Shown: in pieces, positions 51,245-60,294 of the stretch
Position numbering within the stretch: the first letter of the stretch is position 1
Layout: every line of letters begins with the position of its first letter
Assembly (NCBI RefSeq): GCF_003610235.1
Contig: NZ_RAPR01000001.1
Span: 5,332,001-5,396,000, forward strand
Length of the DNA stretch: 64,000 bases
Origin: Catellatospora citrea
Lineage (GTDB): Bacteria; Actinomycetota; Actinomycetes; Mycobacteriales; Micromonosporaceae
Reading direction: 5' to 3'
Made by a program: the position numbers and the translations under genes
Notes under the pieces: model-generated
What the model was told of the DNA's origin: nothing
What the model saw: the letters and a program-made list of their open reading frames with translations, nothing else
The model's database searches: none

Positions 51245-52414
51245 TCAGCCGCGCAGCAGGCCCGGCAGCCCGGCGGCGAAGCGGTCGTAGTCGGCGGCGC
51301 TGTTGTAGATCTGGGCGCTGACGCGGATGAAGGCCCGGTCCCGCCACCACATCACGTTCGGCTCGACTCCCAGCTCGACGCTGATCCGGGTGCGCAGGGC
51401 CGCGGTGTCGGTGACGTCGCGAGCCGCCCCGGCAGGCAGCGGGAGCAGCCGCATCGGCACCTCCGGGCCCGGGTCGGGCAGCGTGTCCGGGTCCAGGCCC
51501 AGGGCCTGCCCGAGGACGCGCTGGCCGTACGCGGCGAGCGCGACGTTGTGCCGCTGGATCGTGTCGAAGCCGAACCGGTCGAAGACGTCTAGCCCGGCGG
51601 GCACGGCCAGCCAGGGGCTGTGGTCGAGGGTGCCCTGCTGCTCCAGGAACAGCGGGAAGCCGTCCGGCTGGGAGTGCGACACCACCAGCGGCACCATCCG
51701 GTCCCGCCAGTCCGGTGCGACGTGCAGCAGCGCGGCTCCCGGCGGGGCGAACGCCCACTTGTGCAGGTTGCCCACCCAGAAGTCGGCCACCAGCCCCGCC
51801 ACCGGGCGGTCCAGCATGCCGGGCGCGTGGGCGCCGTCGACCAGCAGCGGCACGCCCCGCTCGCGCAGCGCGGCGGCGATCGCGTGCACCGGGTGGCGTT
51901 GCGCGGTCGCCGACGACACCTGGTCGACGATCACGAGGCGGGTGCGCGGGCCGACCCGGTCCAGCACCGCCGCCACCGTGTCCGCCTCGGACGCGCCCAG
52001 CTCCACCGGCGCCGTCACCACGCGCACGCCGCGCCGCCGGTGCTGGTCCTCCACGGCGAGCTCGACGGCGTGGTAGCCGTGGTCGGTGACCACGATCTCG
52101 TCGCCCTCGCCCGCCGCGACCGCCGCCAGCACCAGCGACGTGCCCGTCGTGGCGTTGGCGACGAACGCGCTGCCGGCCGGATCCGCCCCGCAGAACGCCG
52201 CCGCGGCGGCGCGTGCCCGCGCCACCCGCTCCCACAGTCCCGCGGTGACGAAGCGGGTGGGATTCGCGTCGTGCTCGTCGATCAGCCGCTGCCGGGCCTC
52301 GCGTACCGGCACCGGGACCGCGCCGAACGAGCCGTGGTTGAGATGCGCGACCGCCGGGTCGAGCGCGAACAGCTCGCGGGCGCCGTCCAGCGGGGCGGGG
52401 GGTACACCGGTCAT
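51245..52414 (-). CDS. Class V aminotransferase (isopenicillin-N-epimerase-like)
   Basis: A 389-residue PLP enzyme of the cysteine desulfurase/epimerase group. It begins with the family block VAHLNHGSFGAVPVPV, has NATTGTSLVLAAV for phosphate binding, VDQVSSATAQRHPV, LLVDGAHAPGM, and the PLP lysine in GNLHKWAFAPPG (about 222-233). Members use sulfur or amino-acid substrates; nothing indicates which. It lies 12 bases after the dprA stop on the same strand and may be read through from that operon. Confidence 0.85.
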   Translation of the reverse strand: MTGVPPAPLDGARELFALDPAVAHLNHGSFGAVPVPVREARQRLIDEHDANPTRFVTAGLWERVARARAAAAAFCGADPAGSAFVANATTGTSLVLAAVAAGEGDEIVVTDHGYHAVELAVEDQHRRRGVRVVTAPVELGASEADTVAAVLDRVGPRTRLVIVDQVSSATAQRHPVHAIAAALRERGVPLLVDGAHAPGMLDRPVAGLVADFWVGNLHKWAFAPPGAALLHVAPDWRDRMVPLVVSHSQPDGFPLFLEQQGTLDHSPWLAVPAGLDVFDRFGFDTIQRHNVALAAYGQRVLGQALGLDPDTLPDPGPEVPMRLLPLPAGAARDVTDTAALRTRISVELGVEPNVMWWRDRAFIRVSAQIYNSAADYDRFAAGLPGLLRG

Positions 52415-52425
52415 GTACGCGGAGT

Positions 52426-53631
52426 CTAGGCCGTCCGCCCGGGCGGCAGGGGCCTGGCGAACCCGCCCCCGTGCTCGCGCAGGTGCCCGCGCAGGGCCAG
52501 GGACGGCAGCATCGCGAGCGCGGTGCGCAGGGACACCCCGGCGTCGGCGGCGATCTGCTCCGCGTACGCCCCGCCGCGCCGCGGCACCGCGTCCACCAGC
52601 TGCCGCTCCACCGGGTCCAGGCCGTCCAGCGGGCGGTCCGCGCCGCGCGGCACCGGGGCCAGCTCGCCGATCCCGCCGACCTCCTCCAGCACCTGTGCCA
52701 CGGTGGCGACCGGCCGCACCGGCTCGTGCGGCTCGCGGCGCAGCTCCTCATGGCAGCCCACCGACATCTCCGAGGTGATCGGGCCGGGCACCGCCATCGC
52801 GGCGCGGCGCAGCTGCCGGGCCCGGCGCAGGGTCTGCCGGGCACCGCTGCGCGCGGCCGCCTCCACCAGCACCGTGCCCCGCGACAGCGCCGCGATGACC
52901 CGGTTGCGCACCAGGAATCGCACCTTGAACGGCGCCGTGCCCGGCGGCCACTCGCTGATGAGCAGGCCCTCCTCGGCGATCTGGTCGAACAGGGCGTTGT
53001 TGCTCAGCGGGTACGGCCGGTCCACGCCGCAGGCGAGCACCGCGACGGTCACGCCGCCCGCGGCCAGCGCGGCCCGGTGCGCGACCGCGTCGATGCCGTA
53101 CGCACCGCCGGACACCACGGTCCAGCCCCGCTCGGCCAGCCCGTAGCCCAGTTCGGTCGCCGCGTACGCCCCGTAGTCGGTGTTGGCCCGCGCGCCGACC
53201 ATCGCCACGGACCGCTCGACCGCGTCGTCGAGCCGGTGCGGGCCGCGCAGCCACACACACTGCGGCGGGTAGGTGTCCCGGTCGATCGTGTTGGGGCCGT
53301 CGATGCTGATGTGCCGCAGATCGGCCAGCCGCGCGGGCCACTCGCCGGACTCGGGCGTCAGGATGCGCACGCCCAGCCGGTCCGAGCGCTCCCACAGCCG
53401 GGCGGCGAACTCCGCGGGCGGCCGTCCGTGCAGGCGCAGCGCGGCGGCCTCGGCGAGTTGCCCGCCCTCGCGGCCCGAGGCGAGCCGGTCCAGCGCCTCG
53501 ACCGGTCCGTGGGCGGTGACCAGCTCGTACAGGCGGCGGCTGCCGGGTTCGACCAGGGTGCCCAGCACGATGCGGGCGTCGCGGACCGCCTGCTCGTCGG
53601 CGGAGCCGGTGGGGACGTCGAGAATGTTCAT
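52426..53631 (-). CDS. dprA: DNA-processing protein DprA
   Basis: Loads RecA on incoming single-stranded DNA. The 401-residue protein has a helical N-terminus, the Rossmann-like core (AMVGARANTDYGAYAATELG, VVSGGAYGIDAVAHRAAL, CGVDRPYPLSNNALF, RFLVRNRVIAALS) and a C-terminal winged helix (VPRRGGAYAEQIAADAGVS). The start ATG overlaps the comM stop by four bases. Competence is not shown by this; dprA is kept in many bacteria with no known transformation. Confidence 0.94.
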   Translation of the reverse strand: MNILDVPTGSADEQAVRDARIVLGTLVEPGSRRLYELVTAHGPVEALDRLASGREGGQLAEAAALRLHGRPPAEFAARLWERSDRLGVRILTPESGEWPARLADLRHISIDGPNTIDRDTYPPQCVWLRGPHRLDDAVERSVAMVGARANTDYGAYAATELGYGLAERGWTVVSGGAYGIDAVAHRAALAAGGVTVAVLACGVDRPYPLSNNALFDQIAEEGLLISEWPPGTAPFKVRFLVRNRVIAALSRGTVLVEAAARSGARQTLRRARQLRRAAMAVPGPITSEMSVGCHEELRREPHEPVRPVATVAQVLEEVGGIGELAPVPRGADRPLDGLDPVERQLVDAVPRRGGAYAEQIAADAGVSLRTALAMLPSLALRGHLREHGGGFARPLPPGRTA

Positions 53632-55148
53632 GCGTTGCCTCCGTCGCGCAGGTTCAGGGCAATGTTGATCTCGTCTTTGCCGGGCCGGTCCAGGCCCGCC
53701 AGGTCGCTCAGCGTCCAGGCCATCCGCAGCACCCGGTCGTGGCCGCGAGCGGACATCTCACCGGTGTCCAGCCGCCGCCGCAGCCCCGCGGTGACGTCGT
53801 CGGGCAGCCGCCAGCGGCGCTGGCGCAGCACGGTGCCGGGCACCTCGCCGTTGCAGCGCGCGCCCAGCCCGGCCCAGCGCGCGGCGGCCGTGTCCCGCGC
53901 CGCCGCCACCCGCTGCGCCACCACCTGCGAGGACTCACGCACGGACGCGTCGGTGAACAGATGGGCCGCCTTCAGCGGGGGCAGCGTCAGCCGGATGTCG
54001 ATGCGGTCGAGCAGCGGCCCGGAGATGCGACCCAGGTAGCGCCGCTTCACCTGCGGTGTGCAGGCGCACCCGGCGTCGCCGGACGGGCGGGCGCACGGGC
54101 AGGGGTTGGCCGCGAGCACCAGCTGCACCTGCGCCGGATACACCACCACGCCGCGCGAGCGGCCCAGCGTGACGACCCCGCCCTCCAGCGGCTGGCGCAG
54201 GGTGTCCAGCGCGTGCCGGGTGAACTCGGGGGCCTCGTCCAGGAACAGCACACCCCGGTGCGCCAGCGACAGCGCGCCGGGCCGGGCCAGCCCGCTGCCG
54301 CCGCCCACCAGCGCCGCCACCGAAGCGGTGTGGTGCGGTGCCTGGTAGGGCGGCCTGCGCAGCAACGGCTCACCGGGCGCGAGCACGCCCGCGATCGAGT
54401 GCAGGGCGGTGACCTCCAGCGAGGCCTCGTCGTCCAGCCGGGGGAGCAGGGAGGGCAGCCGCTGCGCCAGCATGGTCTTGCCCGCGCCTGGCGGACCGAA
54501 CAGGGCCAGGTGGTGCCCGCCGGCGGCGGCCAGCTCCACGCCCAGCCGCCCCATCTCCTGGCCGGCGACGTCGGCCAGGTCAGGCTCCGGCCCGACCTGG
54601 CGAGCCGCCACCTCCGGCGGTTCGAGCAGGGCGCACCGGCCGCGCAGGAAGCCGATGACCCGGCCCAGGGTGTCCGCGGCCAGCACCCGCATCCCCGGCA
54701 CGAGCGCCGCCTCGGCGGCGTTGCCGACCGGCACGATCGCCTTGGTGATCCCCTGACCGGCGGCCGCGGCGACCATCGGCAGCACGCCGCGCACCGGGCG
54801 CACCGAGCCGTCCAGGCCCAGCTCGCCCAGCACCAGCACGTCGTCGAGCCCGGCCAGCGGCAGCGTGCCGGTGCCCCCGAGTATCGAAAGCGCGATCGGC
54901 AAGTCGAACGCCGATCCCCTTTTGCGCAGGTCAGCAGGGTCGAGGTTGATGGAGATGCGCTGCTGCGGCCAGCGCTCCCCGGAGTTGGTGATCGCCGCCC
55001 GCACCCGCTCCCTGGCCTCGTTCAGGGCGGTGTCGGGCAGGCCGCTGAGCACCACCACCGGCAGTCCCGCGGCCAGGTCGGCCTCGACCCGCACCAGCTG
55101 CCCGGTGACCCCCTCCAACGCGGCGCACAGCACCATCGCATAGCTCAT
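53628..55148 (-). CDS. comM: YifB/ComM-family AAA ATPase
   Basis: A 506-residue Mg-chelatase-like ATPase; in other bacteria ComM is a helicase that extends branch migration during natural transformation. An N-terminal Lon-protease-like domain (about 20-165) precedes the AAA core with LFGPPGAGKTMLAQRL near 215, FLDEAPEFTRHALDTLRQPL with Walker B, and ANPCPCARPSGDAGCACTP, whose cysteines may bind zinc. The C-terminal Mg-chelatase domain ends it. The ATG overlaps a short frame (55145-55219) by ATGA. Operon yraN-comM-dprA. Confidence 0.94.
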   Translation of the reverse strand: MSYAMVLCAALEGVTGQLVRVEADLAAGLPVVVLSGLPDTALNEARERVRAAITNSGERWPQQRISINLDPADLRKRGSAFDLPIALSILGGTGTLPLAGLDDVLVLGELGLDGSVRPVRGVLPMVAAAAGQGITKAIVPVGNAAEAALVPGMRVLAADTLGRVIGFLRGRCALLEPPEVAARQVGPEPDLADVAGQEMGRLGVELAAAGGHHLALFGPPGAGKTMLAQRLPSLLPRLDDEASLEVTALHSIAGVLAPGEPLLRRPPYQAPHHTASVAALVGGGSGLARPGALSLAHRGVLFLDEAPEFTRHALDTLRQPLEGGVVTLGRSRGVVVYPAQVQLVLAANPCPCARPSGDAGCACTPQVKRRYLGRISGPLLDRIDIRLTLPPLKAAHLFTDASVRESSQVVAQRVAAARDTAAARWAGLGARCNGEVPGTVLRQRRWRLPDDVTAGLRRRLDTGEMSARGHDRVLRMAWTLSDLAGLDRPGKDEINIALNLRDGGNA

Positions 55149-55219
55149 CGCGAACCTCCGCTTCGCTGCGGCTCGCGCTGGCTTCCGTGCTCGCTGGGTC
55201 GCTCGCTGCGCTCGCTCAT
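55145..55219 (-). CDS. Possible 24-residue linker ORF made of GCGAGCG repeats
   Basis: Begins MSERSERPSEHG one base after the yraN stop and ends ATGA-overlapped with comM, so ribosomes could move from yraN to comM through it. The DNA is a run of GAGCGAGCGCAGCGAGCG-type repeats. A real peptide product is not claimed; it may be only a repeat that fills a 72-base gap. Confidence 0.3.
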   Translation of the reverse strand: MSERSERPSEHGSQREPQRSGGSR

Positions 55220-55220
55220 G

Positions 55221-55580
55221 TCAGAACGCGCCGCGGAGGTGCTCGACGACGGGGTCGGCGTCGCGCGGCGCGTGGACGCTGACCACGTCGAAACGCACCT
55301 CGGCAGGGCGGATGCCGCTGACGGCCAGCCACTGCGCGGCCAGCTGCCGCAGCCGCCGGACCTTGGCCCGGGCCACCGCCTCGGCGGGTGTGCCGAATGT
55401 CGCACCGCGGCGGGTCTTCACCTCGCAGAAGACCAACGTGTCACCGTCGCGCGCCACGATGTCGATCTCGCCGGCGGCGCCCCGCCAGTTCCGGTCGAGC
55501 AGCACCATGCCCGTGGCCAGCAGATGCGCTGCCGCCAGGCGTTCTCCCCAGGCGCCGAGGGCCTGTGTCACCTTCGTCAT
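55221..55580 (-). CDS. yraN: YraN/UPF0102-family nuclease-like protein
   Basis: A 119-residue small protein with a PD-(D/E)XK nuclease-like core: GAAGEIDIVARDG and FCEVKTRRG give the Asp, Glu and Lys. Role unknown; normally near rnhB and dprA. The ATG at 55580 (TKVTQALGAWGERLAA) matches the family start; an in-frame GTG 13 codons earlier is less likely. First gene of yraN-comM-dprA. It is divergent from the repeat-bearing membrane protein gene. Confidence 0.88.
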   Translation of the reverse strand: MTKVTQALGAWGERLAAAHLLATGMVLLDRNWRGAAGEIDIVARDGDTLVFCEVKTRRGATFGTPAEAVARAKVRRLRQLAAQWLAVSGIRPAEVRFDVVSVHAPRDADPVVEHLRGAF

Positions 55581-55703
55581 GAGGGCTGAGCGAACACCGT
55601 GCACGGCCCGGATCGCCACGACGCAGAGGTGTCGGCTGTGGACGGTGGGTCACTTGTGGATATGCGCCTGATCATGTGGTTGATCTGTTAGAGCGGTCGC
55701 TCG

Positions 55704-55741
55704 TTGGCGCGAAGATGAAATCTGCTCTACGGTTTGCGGCC
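55704..55741 (+). promoter_or_regulatory. Promoter for a leaderless mRNA (membrane protein gene)
   Basis: TTGGCG (55704-55709), an 18-base spacer and TACGGT (55728-55733), then eight bases to the GTG at 55742. This is the most complete promoter in the set, with both hexamers. Confidence 0.55.
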
Positions 55742-56596
55742 GTGGACGGACATGACGACTTCGCCGACTGGCCGAGCCCCTTTCGCGAGCAGCGCGGCGG
55801 CCGGGACGACCGGCGCGCACCGGACCAGTACGCATACGACTTCGACGGGGAATCCCGGGTGCCGGCGCCACGCTCCGGTGACAGCCGTTACTCCTCGCTG
55901 GCCGACCTGAGCGCCGGGCCGGGGCCCGGTGGCGGCCGCGACGAGCGCGACTGGGACCGGGGCGGCGACCGCTACCAGACCCCGCCGGAGCCTGACTTCG
56001 CGCCCCGCGGGCAGCGCTCCGGGCCGCCGATGCCGCCGGCCGACCAGGACTTCGCCCCGCGCGGGTCCCGGTCGGGCGCGCCGCTGCCCCCGCCGGACGC
56101 CGACTTCGCCCCGCGCGGCCCGCGCCAGGCCGAGCCGATGCCGGACATCGACTTCGCCCCGCGCAGCCCGCGCGAGCGGGGGCCGGTGTCGCCGCCCGCG
56201 CTGGCCGGCCCGCCGATGGGCCATCAGGACCCGATCCAGCAGCCGACCTCGACGGTCGACGCGGCCGCGGTGCGCCGCTCGGTGGCCGAGTCCGACGGGC
56301 TGTACCGCAGCAAGCGCCCGGCGCTGCTGGTGGCCTTCTGGGCGCTGGCCGGGCTGGGTGAGCTGCTGATGGTGCGCCCGCTGCTGGCGGGCATGTTCAA
56401 GACCGAGGCGGGCCTGGCGCTGGCCCCGCTGCTGGCGATGACGGCCTTCCCGTTCCTCGCCCTCGGCCTGTACGCGCTGACCACGGGCGCCGCCACCGCG
56501 GTGCAGTTTCAGGGTCCGCGGGTCTGGCTGCGCACCCCGCTGGCCTACCTGCTGGTGGGTGCGGCACTGATGCTGGCCGCGGCGACCGCCTCCTGA
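55742..56596 (+). CDS. Membrane protein with DFAPRG repeats, unknown function
   Basis: A 284-residue protein not recognised as any family. A long hydrophilic, Pro/Arg/Asp-rich part (about 1-175) contains four spaced copies of DFAPR ([44 protein letters not shown]), 16-21 residues apart. Then come about three membrane segments ([52 protein letters not shown]). The cytoplasmic repeats could be a docking region. Start GTG at 55742 from the promoter; in-frame ATG starts at 55676 and 55715 are possible. Confidence 0.7.
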   Translation: MDGHDDFADWPSPFREQRGGRDDRRAPDQYAYDFDGESRVPAPRSGDSRYSSLADLSAGPGPGGGRDERDWDRGGDRYQTPPEPDFAPRGQRSGPPMPPADQDFAPRGSRSGAPLPPPDADFAPRGPRQAEPMPDIDFAPRSPRERGPVSPPALAGPPMGHQDPIQQPTSTVDAAAVRRSVAESDGLYRSKRPALLVAFWALAGLGELLMVRPLLAGMFKTEAGLALAPLLAMTAFPFLALGLYALTTGAATAVQFQGPRVWLRTPLAYLLVGAALMLAAATAS

Positions 56597-56651
56597 GCGG
56601 CCGACCCCGGCGTTGCCGGTGTCCCGGGCGAGGGTGACCCGGGGCACCGCG

Positions 56652-56852
56652 TACACTTGGGTATCGCGACCACTTCACGTGGTCGACTTCGCGCGCCCTC
56701 CCGCCTTTAGACAGGCAGGGCGGCGGCCTCCCTGGTCCCCGTTCGCGGGGTTCCACCATGGCCGACGACCGGGCGCCAGGCGGCAGCCGCCGGCTGCCGG
56801 TTCAACCAGGGAAAGCACGGGCCTGCGCCCGTGCCGAGAGATTGGCCTACAC
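56652..56852 (+). promoter_or_regulatory. rpsB promoter and structured 5' leader
   Basis: TACACT at 56652-56657 is a likely -10. The leader of about 190 bases opens with hairpin CGACCAC / GTGGTCG (56667-56685), then CGGCAGCC / GGCTGCCG (56781-56799) and GCACGGG / CCCGTGC (56815-56834), the last 18 bases before the ATG. Autoregulation by S2 is a reasonable guess. Confidence 0.45.
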
Positions 56853-57695
56853 ATGGCTGTGGTCAGCATGCGCCAGCTGCTCGAGAGCGGCGTTCACTTC
56901 GGGCACCAGACCCGTCGCTGGAACCCGAAGATGAAGCGCTTCATCTTCACCGAGCGCAACGGCATCTACATCATCGACCTGCGCCAGACGCTCGACTACA
57001 TCGAGAAGGCGTACGCGTTCGTCCGCAACACCGTCGCCGAGGGCGGCACCGTGCTGTTCGTCGGCACGAAGAAGCAGGCCCAGGAGGCCGTGGCCGAGCA
57101 GGCCGCGCGCGTGGGCATGCCCTACGTCAACCACCGCTGGCTGGGCGGCATGCTCACCAACTTCCAGACGGTGTACAAGCGCCTGCAGCGGATGAAGGAG
57201 CTGGAGTCGATCGACCTGACCGGCACCGCCGCGGGGTACACCAAGAAGGAGACCCTGCAGCTGTCGCGGGAGAAGACCAAGCTCACCAAGACCCTCGGTG
57301 GTCTGCGGGACATGAGCAAGCTCCCGTCCGCGGTCTGGATCGTGGACACCAAGAAGGAGCACATCGCCGTCGACGAGGCCCGCAAGCTGGGCATCCCGGT
57401 GATCGCGATCCTGGACACCAACTGCGACCCGGACGAGGTCGACTTCCCGATCCCGGGTAACGACGACGCGATCCGCTCGGCCGAGCTGCTGACCAAGGTC
57501 ATCGCGACCGCGGTGGCCGACGGCCTGATCGCCCGCTCGGGCAAGGCCGCGCGTGGCGGCGACGTGAAGCCGGAGCCCGGCACCGTCGCGGCCGACGAGC
57601 CGCTGGCCGAGTGGGAGCAGGAGCTGCTGACCGGTGACAAGCCGGCCGCCGAGGCCGCCCCGGCCGAGACCGCTCCCGCCGCCGCCGCTGAGTGA
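56853..57695 (+). CDS. rpsB: 30S ribosomal protein S2
   Basis: Small-subunit protein. The 280-residue chain begins [20 protein letters not shown], the standard start, with [36 protein letters not shown], and [19 protein letters not shown]; an Ala/Glu/Pro-rich tail follows. The ATG is chosen from this start; no clear Shine-Dalgarno is seen. tsf follows after a perfect hairpin, as in most bacteria. Confidence 0.96.
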   Translation: MAVVSMRQLLESGVHFGHQTRRWNPKMKRFIFTERNGIYIIDLRQTLDYIEKAYAFVRNTVAEGGTVLFVGTKKQAQEAVAEQAARVGMPYVNHRWLGGMLTNFQTVYKRLQRMKELESIDLTGTAAGYTKKETLQLSREKTKLTKTLGGLRDMSKLPSAVWIVDTKKEHIAVDEARKLGIPVIAILDTNCDPDEVDFPIPGNDDAIRSAELLTKVIATAVADGLIARSGKAARGGDVKPEPGTVAADEPLAEWEQELLTGDKPAAEAAPAETAPAAAAE

Positions 57696-57703
57696 CCCGC
57701 TGT

Positions 57704-57736
57704 CACACGGTGCGGGTCCTAGATCCGCACCGTGTG
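57704..57736 (+). terminator. Attenuator-like hairpin between rpsB and tsf
   Basis: CACACGGTGCGG (57704-57715) and its exact complement (57725-57736), loop of nine bases, no T-run. Eight bases after the rpsB stop. It may set the rpsB:tsf ratio by partial termination or mRNA processing. Confidence 0.65.
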
Positions 57737-57773
57737 GTACGACTTGCGAAGTCTTCTACCAAAGAGGGAACTG

Positions 57774-58601
57774 ATGTCCACTATTTCCGCTGCAGACGTC
57801 AAGCGGCTCCGTGAGCTGACCGGCTCCGGCATGATGGACTGCAAGAAGGCGCTCGAGGAGGCCGAGGGCGACTTCGACAAGGCCGTGGAGATCCTGCGCG
57901 TCAAGGGCGCCAAGGATGTCGGCAAGCGTGCCGGCCGTTCCACCGCCAACGGTCTGGTCGCGCACAAGGGCAACGCCCTGCTCGAGCTGAACTGCGAGAC
58001 CGACTTCGTCGCCAAGAACGACGCGTTCATCGCGCTGGCCGAGCAGCTGGTCGCCCACGTCGCCGAGACCAAGCCGGCCGACGTGGAGGCGCTGCTCGCC
58101 TCGAAGATCGGTGACGGCACCGTCGCCGACCTGATGCAGGACCAGTCCGCCAAGATCGGCGAGAAGCTGGTCATCGGCCGCTTCGCCGTGCTGGAGGGCC
58201 CCGTCGCGGTGTACATGCACCGCAAGAGCGCCGACCTGCCGCCGCAGGTGGGTGTCGCGGTGCAGTACACCGGCAAGTCCGACGAGGCCGGCGCGGACGA
58301 CGCCCGCTCGGTCGCGATGCAGATCGCGGCGATGCGGCCGAAGTTCGTCACCCGTGACGAGGTGCCGGCCGAGGTCGTCGAGTCCGAGCGCCGCATCGCC
58401 GAGCAGACCGCTCGCGAGGAGGGCAAGCCCGAGGCCGCCCTGCCGAAGATCATCGAGGGCCGGGTGAACTCGTTCTTCAAGGACTTCGTCCTGATCGAGC
58501 AGCCGTCGGTCACCGACCAGAAGAAGACCGTCAAGCAGGTGCTGGCCGAGGCCGGCATCGAGGTCACCCGCTTCGCGCGGTTCGAGGTCGGCCAGGCCTG
58601 A
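57774..58601 (+). CDS. tsf: Elongation factor Ts
   Basis: Nucleotide exchange factor for EF-Tu. The 275-residue protein starts with the UBA-like part [20 protein letters not shown], then [20 protein letters not shown], the core motif [14 protein letters not shown] and C-terminal subdomain ending [17 protein letters not shown] lies before the ATG. Followed by a good terminator. Confidence 0.96.
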   Translation: MSTISAADVKRLRELTGSGMMDCKKALEEAEGDFDKAVEILRVKGAKDVGKRAGRSTANGLVAHKGNALLELNCETDFVAKNDAFIALAEQLVAHVAETKPADVEALLASKIGDGTVADLMQDQSAKIGEKLVIGRFAVLEGPVAVYMHRKSADLPPQVGVAVQYTGKSDEAGADDARSVAMQIAAMRPKFVTRDEVPAEVVESERRIAEQTAREEGKPEAALPKIIEGRVNSFFKDFVLIEQPSVTDQKKTVKQVLAEAGIEVTRFARFEVGQA

Positions 58602-58629
58602 GCCGCCCCGAGCGGAACGCACTGAAGGA

Positions 58630-58665
58630 GGGAGGTCGCTGGTGTCAGCCAACGGCCTCCCTTTT
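58630..58665 (+). terminator. Terminator between tsf and pyrH
   Basis: Stem GGGAGGTCGCTGG / CCAACGGCCTCCC (one mismatch, one G-U), loop TGTCAG, then TTTT. An intrinsic terminator by structure. Confidence 0.78.
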
Positions 58666-58710
58666 CCCTACCGTCCGCGGGGTCGCCGACGGTGAGACGA
58701 AAGGTCGCTG

Positions 58711-59430
58711 ATGTCCGGACACCAGTTCAATCGGGTCGTGCTGAAGCTCTCCGGCGAGGTCTTCGGCGGTGGTGAGGTAGGCGTCGATCCGGACGTCGTG
58801 GCCGGGGTCGCCCGCCAGATCGCCACCGTGGTGCGCCGCGGCGTGCAGGTCGCCGTGGTCGTCGGCGGAGGCAACTTCTTCCGCGGGGCCGAGCTGCAGA
58901 AGCGCGGCATGGACCGGGCCCGCGCCGACTACATGGGCATGCTCGGCACGGTGATGAACTGCCTGGCGCTGCAGGACTTCCTGGAGAAGGAGGGCATCGA
59001 GACGCGCGTGCAGACCGCGATCACGATGGCCCAGGTCGCGGAGCAGTACATCCCGCTGCGCGCCATCCGGCACCTGGAGAAGGGCCGTGTGGTGATCTTC
59101 GGTGGCGGCGCCGGCATGCCGTACTTCACCACCGACACCGTGTCGGCCCAGCGGGCGCTGGAGATCCACGCCGACGTGGTGCTGATGAGCAAGAACGGCG
59201 TGGACGCGGTGTACACCGCCGACCCGCGCACCAACCCCGACGCGGTCCGGATCGACCAGATCACGTTCAGCGAGGTGCTGCGGCAGAACATCCGGGTGGC
59301 CGACGCCGCCGCGTTCAGCCTGTGCGCCGACAACGGCCTGCCGATGCTGGTGTTCGGCGCCGAGGGCGACGACACCATCGTCCGCGCCGTCAGCGGCGAC
59401 AAGATCGGCACCCTGATCACCGCCTCCTGA
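58711..59430 (+). CDS. pyrH: Uridylate kinase
   Basis: Phosphorylates UMP to UDP; hexameric amino-acid-kinase fold. The 239-residue protein shows [10 protein letters not shown] at the N-terminus, [28 protein letters not shown], and [18 protein letters not shown] near the C-terminus. The ATG start gives [15 protein letters not shown]. The conserved order rpsB-tsf-pyrH-frr is kept. Confidence 0.96.
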   Translation: MSGHQFNRVVLKLSGEVFGGGEVGVDPDVVAGVARQIATVVRRGVQVAVVVGGGNFFRGAELQKRGMDRARADYMGMLGTVMNCLALQDFLEKEGIETRVQTAITMAQVAEQYIPLRAIRHLEKGRVVIFGGGAGMPYFTTDTVSAQRALEIHADVVLMSKNGVDAVYTADPRTNPDAVRIDQITFSEVLRQNIRVADAAAFSLCADNGLPMLVFGAEGDDTIVRAVSGDKIGTLITAS

Positions 59431-59503
59431 CCCCGACCCGCCCCTGCGCGGGGTCGGACGGGCGGGATGGGACGCCTCGCGCAGGGACGGACGTGACGGG
59501 CGG

Positions 59504-59517
59504 TACCCTATGGCCGC
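59504..59517 (+). promoter_or_regulatory. Candidate -10 element upstream of frr
   Basis: TACCCT at 59504-59509, eight bases, then a GTG at 59518 that opens a short frame. Same geometry as the leaderless promoters in this window. The 306-base pyrH-frr gap holds this element and the short frame, nothing else recognised. Confidence 0.4.
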
Positions 59518-59586
59518 GTGACGGACGGGTTCCGGGCGTGGCACGGGTACGCGGGTGCGGACACGTTCACGCGGGCTCGGACGTGA
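59518..59586 (+). CDS. Possible leader peptide ORF upstream of frr (22 residues)
   Basis: GTG-started frame beginning MTDGFRAWHG directly after a -10-like TACCCT. If transcripts start here, the first codon would be at the 5' end and translated. It ends 150 bases before frr. It could be a leader peptide or by chance; no regulation motif such as a codon run is seen. Confidence 0.25.
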   Translation: MTDGFRAWHGYAGADTFTRART

Positions 59587-59736
59587 TGCGAGCATCACGC
59601 CGCCGTCAGGCGGATGATCGAAGACAGCACAGCACGGAGTCAGTGCCCGGCGACCAGGTGCGCCGCGGAACGGGGCCCACAGGCTGCCGCGCCGCCACCG
59701 GTCGGACGCGGCACACGATCAGAGACGGAGAAGCCC

Positions 59737-60294
59737 GTGATCGACGACACCCTCCTCGAAGCAGAGGAGAAGATGGACCGGGCGGTCGAGCACGCGAAGG
59801 AGGAGCTCGCGGCGATCCGCACCGGCCGTGCCAGCGCGGCGATGTTCTCCAAGATCGTTATCGACTACTACGGCACGCCCACCCCGCTGCCGCAGATGGC
59901 GTCGATCGGTGTGCCCGAGCCGCGCATGGTGATCATCAAGCCGTACGACACGTCTCAGCTGGGCGCCATGGAGCGCGCCATCCGCGACTCGGACCTGGGT
60001 GTCAACCCGGGCAACGAGGGCACCCAGCTGCGCATCCTCGTGCCGCCGATGACCGAGGAGCGCCGCCGCGACATGACCAAGGTCGCGCGGAGCAAGGGCG
60101 AGGACGCCAAGGTCGCCGTACGCAACGTGCGCCGCAAGGGCAAGGAGGAGCTCGACCGCATCGTCAAGGACGGTGAGGCGGGCGAGGACGACGGACGCCG
60201 GGCGGAGAAGGAGCTCGACGACCTGACCGCCAAGTACGTGGCGCAGATCGACGAGCTCATCAAGCACAAGGAAGTCGAGCTGCTCGAAGTCTGA
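59737..60294 (+). CDS. frr: Ribosome recycling factor
   Basis: Splits terminated ribosomes together with EF-G. The 185-residue protein has the RRF core: [21 protein letters not shown] at the N-terminus, [57 protein letters not shown] and the C-terminal helix. The GTG at 59737 ([12 protein letters not shown]) is the family start, with GGAG a few bases upstream; a longer frame is open but not conserved in style. Stop TGA overlaps the cdsA ATG. Confidence 0.95.
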   Translation: MIDDTLLEAEEKMDRAVEHAKEELAAIRTGRASAAMFSKIVIDYYGTPTPLPQMASIGVPEPRMVIIKPYDTSQLGAMERAIRDSDLGVNPGNEGTQLRILVPPMTEERRRDMTKVARSKGEDAKVAVRNVRRKGKEELDRIVKDGEAGEDDGRRAEKELDDLTAKYVAQIDELIKHKEVELLEV

